Source: Byssochlamys sp. IMV 00236 (taxonomy: Eukaryota > Ascomycota > Eurotiomycetes > Eurotiales > Thermoascaceae). From it: DNA of 17,689 bases. The stretch covers positions 1 through 17,689 of the forward strand of contig MSJH02000486.1 in NCBI GenBank assembly GCA_001931875.2. Direction: 5' to 3'. The notes under the pieces are model-generated. The model did not search any database. It had not been told where the DNA came from and was given only the letters and a program-made list of their open reading frames with translations. Both the position numbers and the translations under genes were made by a program. Below are positions 1 through 10,648 of the stretch, piece by piece; positions within the stretch are counted from its first letter, which is position 1, and every line of letters starts with the position of its first letter.

Positions 1-79
1 AAAAAAAAAAAAAAAAAAAAAAGAAAAAGAAAAGAAAAAATTCAGCTCGTCCCCCCTTTTGTTCACCTTAAAACAAGTT

Positions 80-85
80 TTTATT
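80..85 (-). terminator. Poly(A) signal AATAAA of VPS45
   Basis: AATAAA on the minus strand overlaps the last base of the VPS45 stop codon and continues into an A-rich stretch. A T-rich run on the gene strand (plus-strand A-run 1-22 and purines to about 40) lies 45 to 85 bases downstream, as is common near fungal 3' ends. The site is inferred from motif and position only. Confidence 0.5.
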
Positions 86-2050
86 TAATAAATGAATCGA
101 TTCGCCTGCTCCACTTGTTCTAAAAAGCTTCTTGAGTTATGTATACAATTGCCTCCTAATACGATTCTGACACCAGGCGCTGAGTCATTTAATTGAGCTA
201 TATATCGTGCTTCCTCATAGGTTGCGCCTCCACATATAAACACAATTATGTCCTGAGGTCTACAGATAATATTAGAGTTTTCTGGGCATCAATTTTTAAT
301 TTGAGGTTACCTTTCACGAGCCACTTGTAGATTGCCTTGAATGAACGGATATTCATTCTCTTTAAGTCGTGCCTTGATCAGTGAATCCAGTATGTCCGCC
401 AAGAAAGGTGTATGTTGTGTATACACGTTTTCAACCCCTTTTAATCCCTTTAAGGCACTCTTACCCCTTGATAGCAAGGATTGATTACTAAACAAATCAC
501 CCTGCCTTCGTTTTTCTCCGGCATAGTGTAGTAAGGCAGGAATGAGCTAAACAAATAAGTACACTAGAGTTTTCATGTACAATAAAACTTACAGCGCTTT
601 TTCTATCACTCACACCGACATTGTCCAATAGATCGGCCATAGCCGTAATCCTATTAGCACCCGTCGTCTCATATCTCAAGACATACAACAGAGCCAGACG
701 TACTTTGGCTTCCTCAGGTACACGAGGATCTGACAATAACTTTTGTACGCTATCCAAATCACTTCCATGGTTTCCATTACATGCAATGCTTTGTTCTGCT
801 TCACTTACTTCCAGCAAATGGTCTTGAGAGACCCGTCTACTCAATTCACTGACCAAGGCAACATGTTTTGACACGTTACTCGAAAGCTTTCTAAATTCTG
901 GATATTCTTCAACAAAGCGTTTCATATCCGCAATCGTTTCAATATTCATATTGGATTTCGTCTTGGTTTGATATTCGTCAACGTACTGCTTGATCGTAGC
1001 ACCTAAATCGCCCAAGTTGAAATACATTGACTTTTTAAAAAATGGATCCTGATCTGGGGATAACACAATTTCCTAAAACGAAAAGAGGGGGATAATTCTG
1101 GTTTGTTTTTAATCCACCACCACCACCACAACAACAAAGACACACCTCCTCTTTCTTTCTTTCTTTCTTACCTTCAACTCATTCTTTACTTCAGGCACAT
1201 TTGACATGTCTACTCTACCATGATGGATACCAATCAATTCATGTACCATGGCTTGGTATGTCCACTGGGTCAATAATGGCGTGACAGGATCATTTCTTCT
1301 GTCCAAGATGAGCATGATAGGTGGTGTATCAGGTCTTCTGAAATCAAACAGCTGACCCTCTTGTTGTATCGTACGTTGTAATTCCTCTGCCAACGTCTTG
1401 GCCATTTCACTTGCTCCTTGATATCGTATCAGAGGTCTCTTTTTCAAACTGAGAAGAACAGCAGAAAGCTGGGCAACGGTCTGGTTGAGTACGTCTGGTT
1501 GCCAACTGGTGACACTATTACCAAATAGCTGATGAGGATCTTGTCCGAGCGAAAACAGATCCGGATTGATGGCAAGGTAGTCACCAAAATATTCTTGTAC
1601 TTCTCTAATCACTTCATGTTCGTCCACTTCGGCAAGTTGTTCAATATCTGCTTTTCGTATCGTATTGCTAAAGTCTTTAAGGAATAAGACACTAGTGTGT
1701 TCTAACAATAAAACTTACATAAATAGTAATCACCATAGGCGGGTTCTCGTAGTTCAGCAACGAGGTAATGTAACGCCTCTCGGGTTGGTCTTAGAAAACA
1801 GATACATTTCAAATGTTTGAGTCTGTCTCTATTTCTATTATCAATTCTATCAATCAAGTAGCATTCCTTTGTCAATAGAGCTGATTGAGTTGTTACAAGT
1901 GAAATGATGGGTGTCTGCTCACGTAAGTTAATGTCACTCACTTATCCCTTATAAACTTACTGTCTCAGTATCAAGTAAAAGCGCCTTCATTCCAGGTACA
2001 TCTTCAATCATTTTATTAGCATAATGCTGTATTGCCTTAATGACATCCAT
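85..2050 (-). CDS. VPS45: Vps45, Sec1/Munc18-family regulator of endosomal SNARE fusion
   Basis: Exons (minus strand): 1961-2050, 1719-1914, 1172-1674, 593-1072, 311-546, 85-259; 1680 nt, 559 aa, close to the usual length of the family. All five introns are GT-AG, and the joined frame matches Vps45 throughout. The N-terminus [20 protein letters not shown] (1-20) is typical. [16 protein letters not shown] (218-233) is the Sec1-family core signature. [12 protein letters not shown] (457-468) and [18 protein letters not shown] (from 502) mark the C-terminal part of the domain. Vps45 binds the Tlg2/syntaxin-16-type SNARE and promotes Golgi-to-endosome fusion; the protein is soluble with no membrane segment. 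The exon 2/3 join gives Y-F-S-N as in relatives, which fixes a 44-base intron. The 99-base intron 3 carries GAAA and GTG short repeats. The start lies only 57 bases from the ASE1 stop, so its promoter probably overlaps ASE1. Family assignment is very secure; the start codon agrees with homologues. Confidence 0.97.
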
Positions 2051-2053
2051 TCT

Positions 2054-2063
2054 TTTATTTATT
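2054..2063 (-). terminator. Tandem poly(A) signal of ASE1, abutting the VPS45 start
   Basis: The minus strand reads TATAAATAAATAAAAG here, giving two overlapping AATAAA motifs 45 to 54 bases past the ASE1 stop and 4 bases before the VPS45 ATG. It is the only AATAAA in the ASE1-VPS45 gap. If used, cleavage 10 to 30 bases downstream would fall inside VPS45 exon 1. The same bases also look like a TATA box, but one too close to the ATG to serve VPS45 normally. Confidence 0.45.
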
Positions 2064-2107
2064 TATACAAACAGGAAAAAGAAATAAGGGCGTGTGACGC
2101 ATAAGAC

Positions 2108-4395
2108 TTAAATAGATTTTGTGGCCGTTAAAGGGTTTCTGTGAGGGATTGGTATCATGGAGTTCGTGCGTCCATTGTTCTTTTTGTATGCTTTTGGGGA
2201 TGAGGGGATATAAGGTGATGGATGAATAGAAGATGATGGCTTGGAGTCCTTTGAGACCTGTTGTCTTTTGGGCTGCTTATCTAAGGGCATAGACTGAGAT
2301 GAGGTTGGGCACATGACGCGTGGCTTTTGGGGTTGTTGTTGCTGTTGTTGCTGTTGTTGCTGTTTCTTTACCATGGAGCCTAAACTGCTTACAGAAGCAG
2401 GTCTTGCATTCTTTATACGCTTTATGTTGGTAGTGATCGTAGTAGTAGATGTAGAAGGTTCCGTGTTCAAGAAACCAAAGAAGGTTTGATTTGCTTCTCT
2501 GTCAGCAATTTCTTCCAACTGTCGATACATGTAAAAAGAATGGTGAGATATGACGTGTGAATATATATAAGATGACTAACTTACTAAAGTGTCAAGGTAT
2601 CTCTTTCCACCAAACATGACAGGCTTACCAGCCAGTTTTTCAAACTCTTGAATAGCTTTTATAAGAGAACGATCCAACTGCAACAGACGAGGCAAACATG
2701 TGTTTCTCCATTTCTCTTCTTCTAATAACTGAAATGAAGCTTGAAATAGACGCTTTGGGTCACTTGCTTTCTTCTCAAAGTCAATCATCTTTTGAATCAA
2801 ATCTCTTCTTTCCTTCATGAGCACAAGCAAGGCTTGCCCTTTAGGAACCATGGATCGAAGGTATATGATATGCTTGTCTACAGTGAATTTTATTTCTTGT
2901 TTGGTATCTATTGTCAAAGTGAATAAGTGCCCCTAACACACCTTTATATATGTATTACTTTTCTTATAAAGAGACGCAATGAATTCATCTCTTTCTAATC
3001 TCGAAACCAAGCAAGAATCCCATAGAGACTCTAGTTGACCCTTGAACTGTAAAATGTATTTTTCGAATGCTCTCTTGATAAATGGATCCAGATTGTTGAC
3101 AATATCCTTTAGCTAGTACACAAGATAAGCATAAAGTACTTTATATATTTCAAATATTTACCTTGACCATGTCACTAGTACCAAGCTTTGTCGGTAAGAT
3201 AGGTCTCTCCAAGATCGGTACCTGCAGTTCCTCCCAGACTGCCTTTATTTTAGTAATCGACTTTATGTAAATGATCAATCTTGATTTAAAAATAGTTTCC
3301 AGGTTTTGTTTCATTGTGCGTAATTGATTCAAGTTGTTTTGAGATAGTTTCATTAATGATTTATGAAAATATTCTGTATCTTGTACTATCATCGTCATGG
3401 GTGCAACTGTCGCTACGGTATCAGGAGGAAGAGGAAAGTGCTGAAACAATTCGTCCAAGGACACCTCCAAGGCATCGTTGGTATTGACGGTATGATCTAA
3501 AATATTCCAATAGTACTGAATGGCTCTGACTAATAATTCAAACTCTTTGCTACGTTGAGCCTATGTTGCAATGATGAGTGTTTCTATTGTTTCTTTTGTT
3601 TTCTTCATACCTTCAATTCACGCAAGTCACGTAAATCACAGCTTATCTAATGCATATAAACAAAAAGGTTAAAATCTAAACTGACCAGATAACAATAAAA
3701 AACATAAATAACTGTTCTTTTCTTTTTTACCATTTGCACGTTGGCCCATGAAAGATCGCTATCATCATACTCCTAAAAAAAAAAAAGTAAAATAGGTTAC
3801 TATGGCAACAAGCATGATCTGTTAGTTCTCCTTACTTTTAAATGTAGATCAAGTTCCTTTGATAATTGTTCTATCTCTGGTAACCATTTTTTTAAATGGC
3901 ATTGTCTAGTGATGATTTCCTATATTGTGTAAATAAACAACATTCCAATGAGATACTTCTTATGATGTAGCTTATTTATATTTGTATACATTGTTTAATT
4001 TATTGTTCAATTCTAGTAGTAATCTATGTTTTGGTACTGTTGGTATGGTAACATCCACCTGTAACGTGTCTTCGGCCGAGACACCCAATTGAATGGATGC
4101 ATCTTCGATACTTGACTACGAATAAAGTGATAAATATATTACATTCATAAATTCTTTTCAATTTACTGCTAGATCTTCAATATCGGCCACAAGGTATAAT
4201 TTTTCTTTTTTCTCTAATTTAATCAAGCATTCGAGTTCCTGAATAACGTTCTACAATAAAGGTATTACACACATCAAATCAACCCTTCAAAAGATTTAGC
4301 TTTACATAAAGTTTTGTGTTTATTGTACATGGATCCACTTCTAATGATCGCCAAAGATGAAATAAAGTAGACAAGTGTGAATAAAGAATATCCAT
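2108..4395 (-). CDS. ASE1: Ase1/PRC1/MAP65 microtubule-bundling protein
   Basis: Exons (minus): 4306-4395, 4167-4250, 3990-4115, 3836-3919, 3731-3772, 3611-3646, 3162-3560, 2959-3112, 2585-2907, 2108-2518; 582 aa. Nine GT-AG introns of 49 to 84 bases join in phase. Family evidence is strongest in the spectrin-like microtubule-binding region: FEKKASDPKRLF (382-393) matches the conserved PRC1/Ase1 motif, followed by LLEEEKWRN and a segment ending FGGKRYLDTL (to 446), as in PRC1. The N-terminal two thirds is helical and rich in Leu, Glu and Lys, as expected of the rod that dimerises antiparallel. The tail has ten glutamines (499-508) within a Ser/Pro/Lys/Arg-rich stretch, probably disordered and open to phosphorylation. 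The protein crosslinks antiparallel microtubules in the spindle midzone and supports anaphase elongation. Small exons 5 and 6 (14 and 12 codons) are the least certain part of the model. Confidence 0.92.
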
Positions 4396-4403
4396 TGTGT
4401 TGT

Positions 4404-4407
<4 letters not shown>

Positions 4408-4438
<31 letters not shown>
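4408..4438. repeat. Uninterrupted A31 tract (T31 on the gene strand) before ASE1
   Basis: Thirty-one consecutive A residues on the plus strand, followed by GAAA repeats, end 12 bases before the ASE1 start codon. On the ASE1 strand this is a pure poly(T). Poly(dA:dT) tracts exclude nucleosomes and are frequent promoter elements in fungi. Homopolymer length may be inaccurate in the assembly. Confidence 0.8.
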
Positions 4439-4440
<2 letters not shown>

Positions 4441-4463
4441 AAGAAAGAAAGAGTTATATTTAA

Positions 4464-4469
4464 TTTATT
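4464..4469 (-). terminator. Poly(A) signal AATAAA of DDB1
   Basis: AATAAA on the minus strand lies about 100 bases past the DDB1 stop and 69 bases before the ASE1 start codon. A T-rich stretch and the poly(T) tract follow at once, so the DDB1 3' end and the ASE1 promoter share this short gap. Confidence 0.45.
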
Positions 4470-4568
4470 GTCATAAAAAAGTCCCATTTTTTGTGATACA
4501 CTCCTTCCCCCCTCCTATTTTTGAAACGCTATAAACACATGCAGGGTATCATAATAATAACAATAATA

Positions 4569-7500
4569 TTAAGAGATTAAATGATGAATCCATTCTTCAA
4601 GGTCTTTTATAGACACATTCTGATATTGTTCTAGCAGTTTTTGCTTTTCTATTAAATTCATCTGTGTATATAGCTTGAGTATATCACCATCCAGATAATT
4701 GTCATTGGTACGCGTTATTTTATGCTTTGGTTTGTATGTTCGCCACAGACTATGGTCCAAATTTCCAACGTTGGGCAAGATCTTTAATATGCCATCCTGT
4801 ATACCCTTGAAAAAGTCGAAGCTTTCTTTGGATATACTCTTGACTGTGCCAATAGATCCATTCACTGTAACAAATGTAAATTCTGAACCATAACGTGCAA
4901 CAACAGAAATATTATCTTGAACAGAGGTAATGTCTCGTAATATGTCTATTATTTATAAATAACACATCTTCAACTAGGCTTTTGTTTACCTTTTCTAAAT
5001 CGATTGACCAGTGTTCCCAGGTGATATCCACCTTCTAATTCCAGTTTGGCCAAGCCCCTACCATTTTGTGGGCTTGGTTTGACCATCGTAAATAAGTTTT
5101 GTCTATCATCTGCGCCGATCATCACATCCTCATTTACAAATTTAACAGCAGTTATCCACACTTGCTTATTATCTGTCGCTAATAAATCAAGTCCAAGTGC
5201 GTCTGGATTGTTATTGACCTTGAGCAATGACATGGATTCCATCAGATCACCTACAAGCAAAAGATCCTTTTGACTGTCCATGTCCAATGCGACCACGTTA
5301 TGATGCAGTAAAAATTTAAATTCTATCCTTTCTCCTTTTAATAAATCAGGTTGTAATTTGCAAAGTCCATATAGCTATTAAAAAAAGTTAATGCATCTGG
5401 GATGCATTAATATCCCTTACCTTTCCATCCACAGCAGCAATCACCGTATTTTCTACTGCCTCCATACGATAGATAACGCCAGGCATATCAATCGCATCAA
5501 GCAGTTCACATTTAAAGCCATCTATTGTGAATGCTAATATGCGTCCACTGTTGTTGTTTGGATCCAACTGGTTCTCAATCAAGGTACCAATAAATAAATA
5601 TTCTTTGTCCGGATATTCTTTAAACCGTGCTACACACATGGACTCAACTATTTCATTATTTCCCAATTCATATGTGTCAAGCACTATTGATGACTGTAAG
5701 TAGATTGATTATAAAAAAGTTGAAGCTTACCTTGAAAGGTCTGTGCGTCGAGTATTCTAACTTTCCCCGTTCTCTCCATAACATTTTTATTGGTGTCACG
5801 TACATAGGTTGAACTACCTACTGCCAATGCCTTTGTCCTTGACAAATACTCAACACGAAGAGGCATCTCTCCAGGAATATCATATTTTGTATGTTGAAGC
5901 TTTGAAACGACATCTGTTTTTCCAAACAGTAATTGATGGTCTGTCATTAATGCAAGTATATCATTGTATGCTGTCAGAGTATAAATATTCTGAAACGTGT
6001 GAAGCGTGAGTAAAATATTGCCCTGCTGCTTTGTTTTTTTTTTACCGTTAAATTAACTGAATAAACAAACAAGGTCTGATTGAAGCTTGAAATCACGGAG
6101 GGTTTCTGTCCAGCAACAAATATCCTTTGCTCTCCTTGATACTGGTAAGGGTACATCCCTGTACAGTATGTACTTACCATCATCTGTCGTTCGTCATATA
6201 GCATGATGTGCTCGGACCCCAAGTGTTTTATACAGTAACTCAGTATTTGTCCGTCGCCTGTTGATATATTATCTACCATACGTATCTCATCAAATGCGTC
6301 ACAAAGAACGTACCTAGCATCACCATCAGATACAATAAGCCTTCCATAAAGACAATCAAAACATCTTTTGGACTTGCAGTAATAGGTGCATTTACATGTT
6401 CATAGATCATCTGTAGCTCGGGTAATTGTAGTAGGCGTATGTTGGATCCAGATCCGAAAGTACCAATCACGACATAGTTGTTGTCTGTTCCATTTTCTTT
6501 ACATGTGCTGATGCTCATACATGACGTATTTCTTACTTGCGTTGTACTAGAGTAGAGAACAGCTGTAAGTAACAGTAGGCTGTCTATTGCATATATGCAA
6601 GTACCTCCTTTCAATAAAAGTGTTTAAAATAATTTCCAAGTAAACGATAGTGTCATCCTCGTCACAAACAAGACAATAAGACTCTTTAAGCTTGGCCATT
6701 GAAATACGCTTATTTCTTGGTGGTTTCCACTCAGCAAGTAGTGTTCCGTGTTCATCCTTGGTCATCAAACGAGCTGATGAAGGCGTAATTTGCACGATAT
6801 GGTCATTCCACAACCCAGAAGCCAGTGTTGTTTCGTTTGTACAAAGGCCAGAATATGAGGCGTATTCCATAAATTGATTGTCTGCATCCCTCAGTGGTTT
6901 TAACAAGATGGTCTCAAGCGCAGTAGTGATCAAGAGCGAATCTGATTGCCTAACACAATAATTCAAATGAGTCATAGTAGGTACATACAATATATCTCCT
7001 TACTCTTCTAGCTTCAATGGCCACATGTTATATACTAGTGGAAAATCAAGCACAGCTTGCTTAATGAATCCTATGCCATTCTCCACTATCCTTATACTTG
7101 CATCGTTATCTACACCAGAGCAACAAGCCATAGTTTGCTATATCGATATGAATGATATGTTTACAAATCGAAAGATGTAGCTTACCTTTCCTTGTTCATT
7201 ATAATCAAATAAGCAGAAATCTACAATGGGCCCCAAACAGGAATAGTTTGCGAGGACACGAATACTGTACTTTGACGGTGTTGCCGCGTTGACCAACTGA
7301 ATTAAGCATGAATCTCCATGAGTTGATCCAATATAAAACATGTAATTGCCAAGATCGATAATACAATTGGGTCGAACTACCTTTTTCGGATTTAGCCTCT
7401 ACACCTCCCGTTTTCTACACTAGGTTATCTTACCTGTCCAATAAGAGTACTTGATAGATTTACCACTTTATTGTGGCCCGTCTCCAAGATGAACATGTAC

Positions 7501-8611
7501 AGATAGCCTTCCGAGTCTCCCAAGAGGAAACGATTTGATCCGTCGCTGAGATATTCCCATCTAATCAAATACCCTAAGCTTCTTTTTCTTTTTATCTACA
7601 CATCCTACTTACGCTGTAACAAGAACAGGTTCAATGCTAAGCTCTCGTACTGTATTACTGAAAGGATCATAGTATGTGATAACATATTCGCCAATAGCCA
7701 ACATACCACCCAGGGGTGCTGGAACAGTTACGAGAGTATGAGTAGTTGCTTCAACCTTCATTGCCATATTCTTCTTCTCCACCAACTCTTTTGGTCCCTC
7801 ACAATATTTGAAGGTTTTGATAGTTTTGAGATCTTCAAGCTCGCCTACGAGCACTGATGCATAAGAAGCTTGTTGAAGTGCGGCGACAGACAAAAAATCA
7901 AACTCGTTGGTTCTATACAGAACGATTTAGCGCCTTCTAGATCGCTAAACACATTGACTGATGTTACCTTATTGGTACCGGCATAAACCTCAATGCTTTA
8001 CTATCTCGATTCTTGGTCGTCATTTTGATTGAGCTGTCTGGTTTGCCATACGGTATTGCAATCAGGTATCCCGTAAAGGCGCTCACAAAGAGTGTTTCGC
8101 TGGAGGTATCGACGGTTACAACAATAGGCTGATCGGTTTCTCTTGCACTTGTGATGTCCAACATACCACTGAATTCTGTCACGATCGACTGTGTCTTGCT
8201 GCTGTAAGTGAGTATAGTGTAGCATTGATGGACTGTCAAGATAAAGAGTGAACATGTTGTCTTATCCTACAAAAGCAAATGAGTTCTACTGTCGACGTTA
8301 TTGAGCGTGTTGTAGTTTACAGATAATTGAATCACTTGCATGTTGCGAATAGTGCCGTAAATGTTGAATTCCATAAATGACTTGATTCCATCCAACATGA
8401 CAGTGTATACTTCAATGGTGGAGCCCTTACTGCCTCAATGAAAAAGAAAGGAAAGGCTTAGTATACAATGTCATTATAAAGATACACGTTGTTACCAAAC
8501 GATCAAATTGTCTTCTCCTGGTTGAATGAATGGACCTTTTGCTGCACAGGTGACAGCAGTAGAAGCACTAATAGTTGTCACGACATGATGTCTATCCATC
8601 AAGGTATCCAT
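4569..8611 (-). CDS. DDB1: DDB1, adaptor of CUL4 ubiquitin ligase (triple beta-propeller)
   Basis: Exons (minus): 8496-8611, 8321-8429, 7968-8266, 7613-7912, 7434-7560, 7186-7380, 7004-7137, 6605-6949, 6314-6546, 6046-6257, 5731-5989, 5421-5683, 4990-5374, 4569-4945; 1117 aa against 1140 in human DDB1. All 13 introns (44 to 66 bases) are GT-AG and in phase. Conserved blocks run in order: LIVCKGSTIEVYTVMLDG near the N-terminus, RFLLGDSEGYLYM in propeller A, SARLMTKDEHGTLLAEWK in propeller B, and LLLVGDLMESMSLLKV (902-917), HSLWRTY (1057-1063) and LDGDIL (1077-1082) toward the C-terminus. These and the total length separate it from the paralogues CPSF-A/Cft1 and Rse1/SF3b130. In other eukaryotes propeller B docks on CUL4, while A and C hold substrate receptors for DNA repair and replication control. 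The exon 8/9 join and the start (Met1 or Met5 at 8599) are the softest points. Confidence 0.95.
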
Positions 8612-8834
8612 CGTGTTTACAAGTAAGAAAAAAAGAAAAGGATGGAAAAGTCACGAAAAGCAAAGTTTATTTTTTTAAAAAACACGCACACACAATTTAT
8701 GCAAGATAATAAACCTCTCTTTTTCCTAAACTTAAAAGTAAGCAAAACCATTAATATAAACAAGACGATGAGGGGGGATTCATATCAAGTGTAAGTTATG
8801 CTCATAGACATTATTGAACTTGCCAACACAGAAA

Positions 8835-8871
8835 TAATATATCAAGAGAGGTTACCTTCCCTGATATATTA
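8835..8871. other. Hairpin 1: 10-bp perfect stem plus inner stem, loop TTA
   Basis: TAATATATCA (8835-8844) pairs perfectly with TGATATATTA (8862-8871). Inside, G8846/C8860 and 8848-8851/8855-8858 also pair around a TTA loop, with two mismatches. It sits three bases from a second hairpin. Function unknown; it could be a fold-back element or a structured transcript. Confidence 0.6.
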
Positions 8872-8873
8872 AA

Positions 8874-8906
8874 GCGGTTAGCGTGTCAAACATGCTTTTT
8901 AATCGC
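8874..8906. other. Hairpin 2: 13 pairs in two stacked stems with a TTTT bulge
   Basis: GCGGTTA (8874-8880) pairs with TAATCGC (8900-8906), and GCGTGT (8881-8886) with ACATGC (8890-8895), each stem with one G-T pair. The loop is CAA and four T residues bulge on the 3' side. The stem is more G+C-rich than its surroundings. It does not fold as a tRNA, and no B-box is present. Confidence 0.55.
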
Positions 8907-8953
8907 AATCCAACTGAGTATATTTAATCATTACCTCACCTCTTTCTGTCCTT

Positions 8954-8971
8954 TATATATATATATATATA
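8954..8971. repeat. (TA)9 microsatellite
   Basis: Nine perfect TA units in the gap between the ECM33-like 3' end and DDB1. A simple sequence repeat likely to vary in length among strains. Confidence 0.9.
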
Positions 8972-9024
8972 AACTTACTTTATATGTAAATAAACGAAAA
9001 GAAGCAAAAGAAGAGAAAAAGATG

Positions 9025-9030
9025 TTTATT
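9025..9030 (-). terminator. Poly(A) signal AATAAA of the ECM33-like gene
   Basis: AATAAA on the minus strand, 57 bases past the stop codon, followed by a T/C-rich stretch on the gene strand. Position and context fit a eukaryotic 3' processing signal. Confidence 0.6.
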
Positions 9031-9086
9031 GTAAAGTTGTGGAAAGTAAAGAGAGAATTGTTTGGCTCCGATCTATTTCTATTGGC

Positions 9087-10395
9087 TTAAACCATGAACA
9101 AGGTAGTCAACACAGCTCCGACAGCCAAGTAGTAGCCAACGTTAATTGCTGAGGCAGCGCCTTCAAAGTTATCACTATCACTCGATCCTCCTTTACCATT
9201 CTTTCCACCTCGAATACCCGACTTAGGATGAGCTACAGCTGCTTTACAAGTAAATGTATTGCCTTTGATAACCCCATTCTTTAACTTGTTCATCGCGTCA
9301 CAGGAGAAGGTACTGCTGGATGTCTGAACGTTCAATCCACCACGTATCTACATTCATATTAATCAGTACATGACCATACATTTTCACACTGGACATACAT
9401 CGCTAATGGCAGGTAATTGCATTTCATCAAATCCACCAATGATATCTAGTGTACCATCCACTTGTTGCAGGTTAGCAAAGGCCTGAATAGAGGCCAGTTT
9501 GGTGTTTCCGCTTACAGAGAGAGCACCTCCCAAGTGAGATAACTTGGCCATGGAAAGATTGTTCAACTGCATGTTATCCTGGAGCGTGAGTGTTCCTAAA
9601 ATCTCGGTGACAGATGGCAAGTCGAGGGTTTCAAATGAGTTGGAAATGAATGACATATCACCTGCAACCTTAACTAAACCATCAAGATTTAAACCGGCTA
9701 CATTACGAAAGGTAGCTTCACGCATTCCTTGTATTTTGGAAAGCTATTCCCGCAAAAAAAGAACCTTGTCAATAAAAAAAAAAAAAAAAAGACATGTAAA
9801 GACTTACGTCTACTTGTAATGTAGGCGAGTTGGCACTGATAAGTACGTTATTCAAAGTTGTCACGTTGGATAAAGCGAATGTCTTCAAGTAGATATTGTT
9901 GGAAATGTAAATATCGTGGGCCGAGTTCATTTTCAATCCATCCACTCTGGTCACAGTCGTATCCGTGATGGTGATCTTTTCTGCCTCAGTCAAGCCTTTG
10001 GGAAACTTGAGTTCGTTCAGCGCAGGATGCACACTGACTTCAAGTGAACGAACAGCATATAGCTCTCTCATGTCAAGCGATCCTAAAAGTTTATTATTGG
10101 CAAACTTTAGTTCACCATTAACGCCTTGCAATTTGGGTATGGAGAAGGATTGCAGAGCATCGTTGCTGGTCACAATCAAATCGCCTTCAAGGAGCTCCAC
10201 GCCATGCAAGGTGAGTGAACCGACACCAGTGTTGTCCACGACGATATTTCCGTTATATGTCTTACAGCTACGAGCCTTGTCCATGTCCAGCTGAGTGGTC
10301 ACCTTGAGCTCTCCTTGACAGGAGGCAGCGCTCGTCTGCTGGACCCACAAAAGAATAGTACTAGCCAATAAGCCAAGTGTTGTATTTATCTTCAT
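9087..10395 (-). CDS. ECM33: Ecm33/Sps2-family GPI-anchored cell-wall protein
   Basis: Exons (minus): 9808-10395, 9399-9743, 9087-9347; 397 aa, near the usual Ecm33 length. An N-terminal signal peptide (about 1-23, cut after QTSA) leads into leucine-rich receptor-L-like repeats of the form 'L..L..V.G.L.I..N..L..' across about 45-310. The segment DIIGGFDEMQLPAISD, joined by splicing to IRGGLNVQTSSSTFSC, is the characteristic end of the Ecm33 core with its cysteines. A Gly/Ser/Lys linker, small residues (NFEGAAS, 371-377, likely GPI attachment) and a hydrophobic tail (378-397) ending at the stop complete a GPI-protein layout. Family members are needed for normal wall mannoprotein organisation and hyphal integrity. 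The two introns (64 and 51 bases) join in phase 0; intron 1 carries a long T run. The symbol is a family name; other paralogues (Pst1, Sps2) are possible. Confidence 0.9.
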
Positions 10396-10451
10396 AGAGT
10401 ATTCACACAGAAAAAATGTAAAGAACGTACTTTCTCTCTCTCACTCTCTTT

Positions 10452-10459
10452 CTTTTATA
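10452..10459 (-). promoter_or_regulatory. TATA box (TATAAAAG) of the ECM33-like gene
   Basis: A good TATA match 57 bases before the start codon, followed by a CT-rich stretch that would form the 5' leader. Directly upstream sits the palindrome ACGCTAAGCGT (10459-10469), a possible factor-binding site. A strong core promoter suits an abundant wall protein. Confidence 0.6.
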
Positions 10460-10581
10460 CGCTAAGCGTTCGTTTTGAAATTCCCCAAGAATTCTTCCAT
10501 GTCTATTACTGCCAAGTGTATGCATATAATTGATATCGGAAATTTATTGAATGAAACAATAATGAATAAAATTACAACCTT

Positions 10582-10587
10582 TTTATT
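10582..10587 (-). terminator. Poly(A) signal AATAAA of the phosphate transporter gene
   Basis: AATAAA on the minus strand inside an A-rich run, 62 bases past the stop codon of the transporter gene. The next gene's TATA box is about 120 bases further on. Confidence 0.55.
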
Positions 10588-10648
10588 TTTTGTTACTAAA
10601 TACAAAGACATGAACAATGCAAACATGTGCGTTTATATACAACATATT

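Larger units (their letters stand above)
8612..9086. other. Intergenic region between the ECM33-like gene and DDB1
   Basis: 475 bases without a coding frame. It holds the ECM33-like 3' end (AATAAA at 9025-9030), an alternating (TA)9 run at 8954-8971, two adjacent hairpins at 8835-8906, and a pyrimidine-rich leader (gene strand) just upstream of DDB1. No clear TATA box is seen close to the DDB1 start. Confidence 0.7.

Noticed and set aside
6273..6614. The minus frame read straight through 6258-6313 (GTFFVTHLMRYVW)
   Set aside because: This is intron 9 of DDB1; removing it restores YLMVMLGDGQILSY, which matches DDB1.
7384..7403. Alternative 35-base intron 5 of DDB1 that would add RLNPKK
   Set aside because: The 53-base version gives exact length agreement with human DDB1 in this loop, and 35 bases is shorter than any other intron here.
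8862..8910. tRNA-like string (GCGGTTAGCGTGTC) upstream of DDB1
   Set aside because: It recalls a D-arm, but no cloverleaf forms, no T-arm/B-box follows, and the bases pair better as a simple hairpin.
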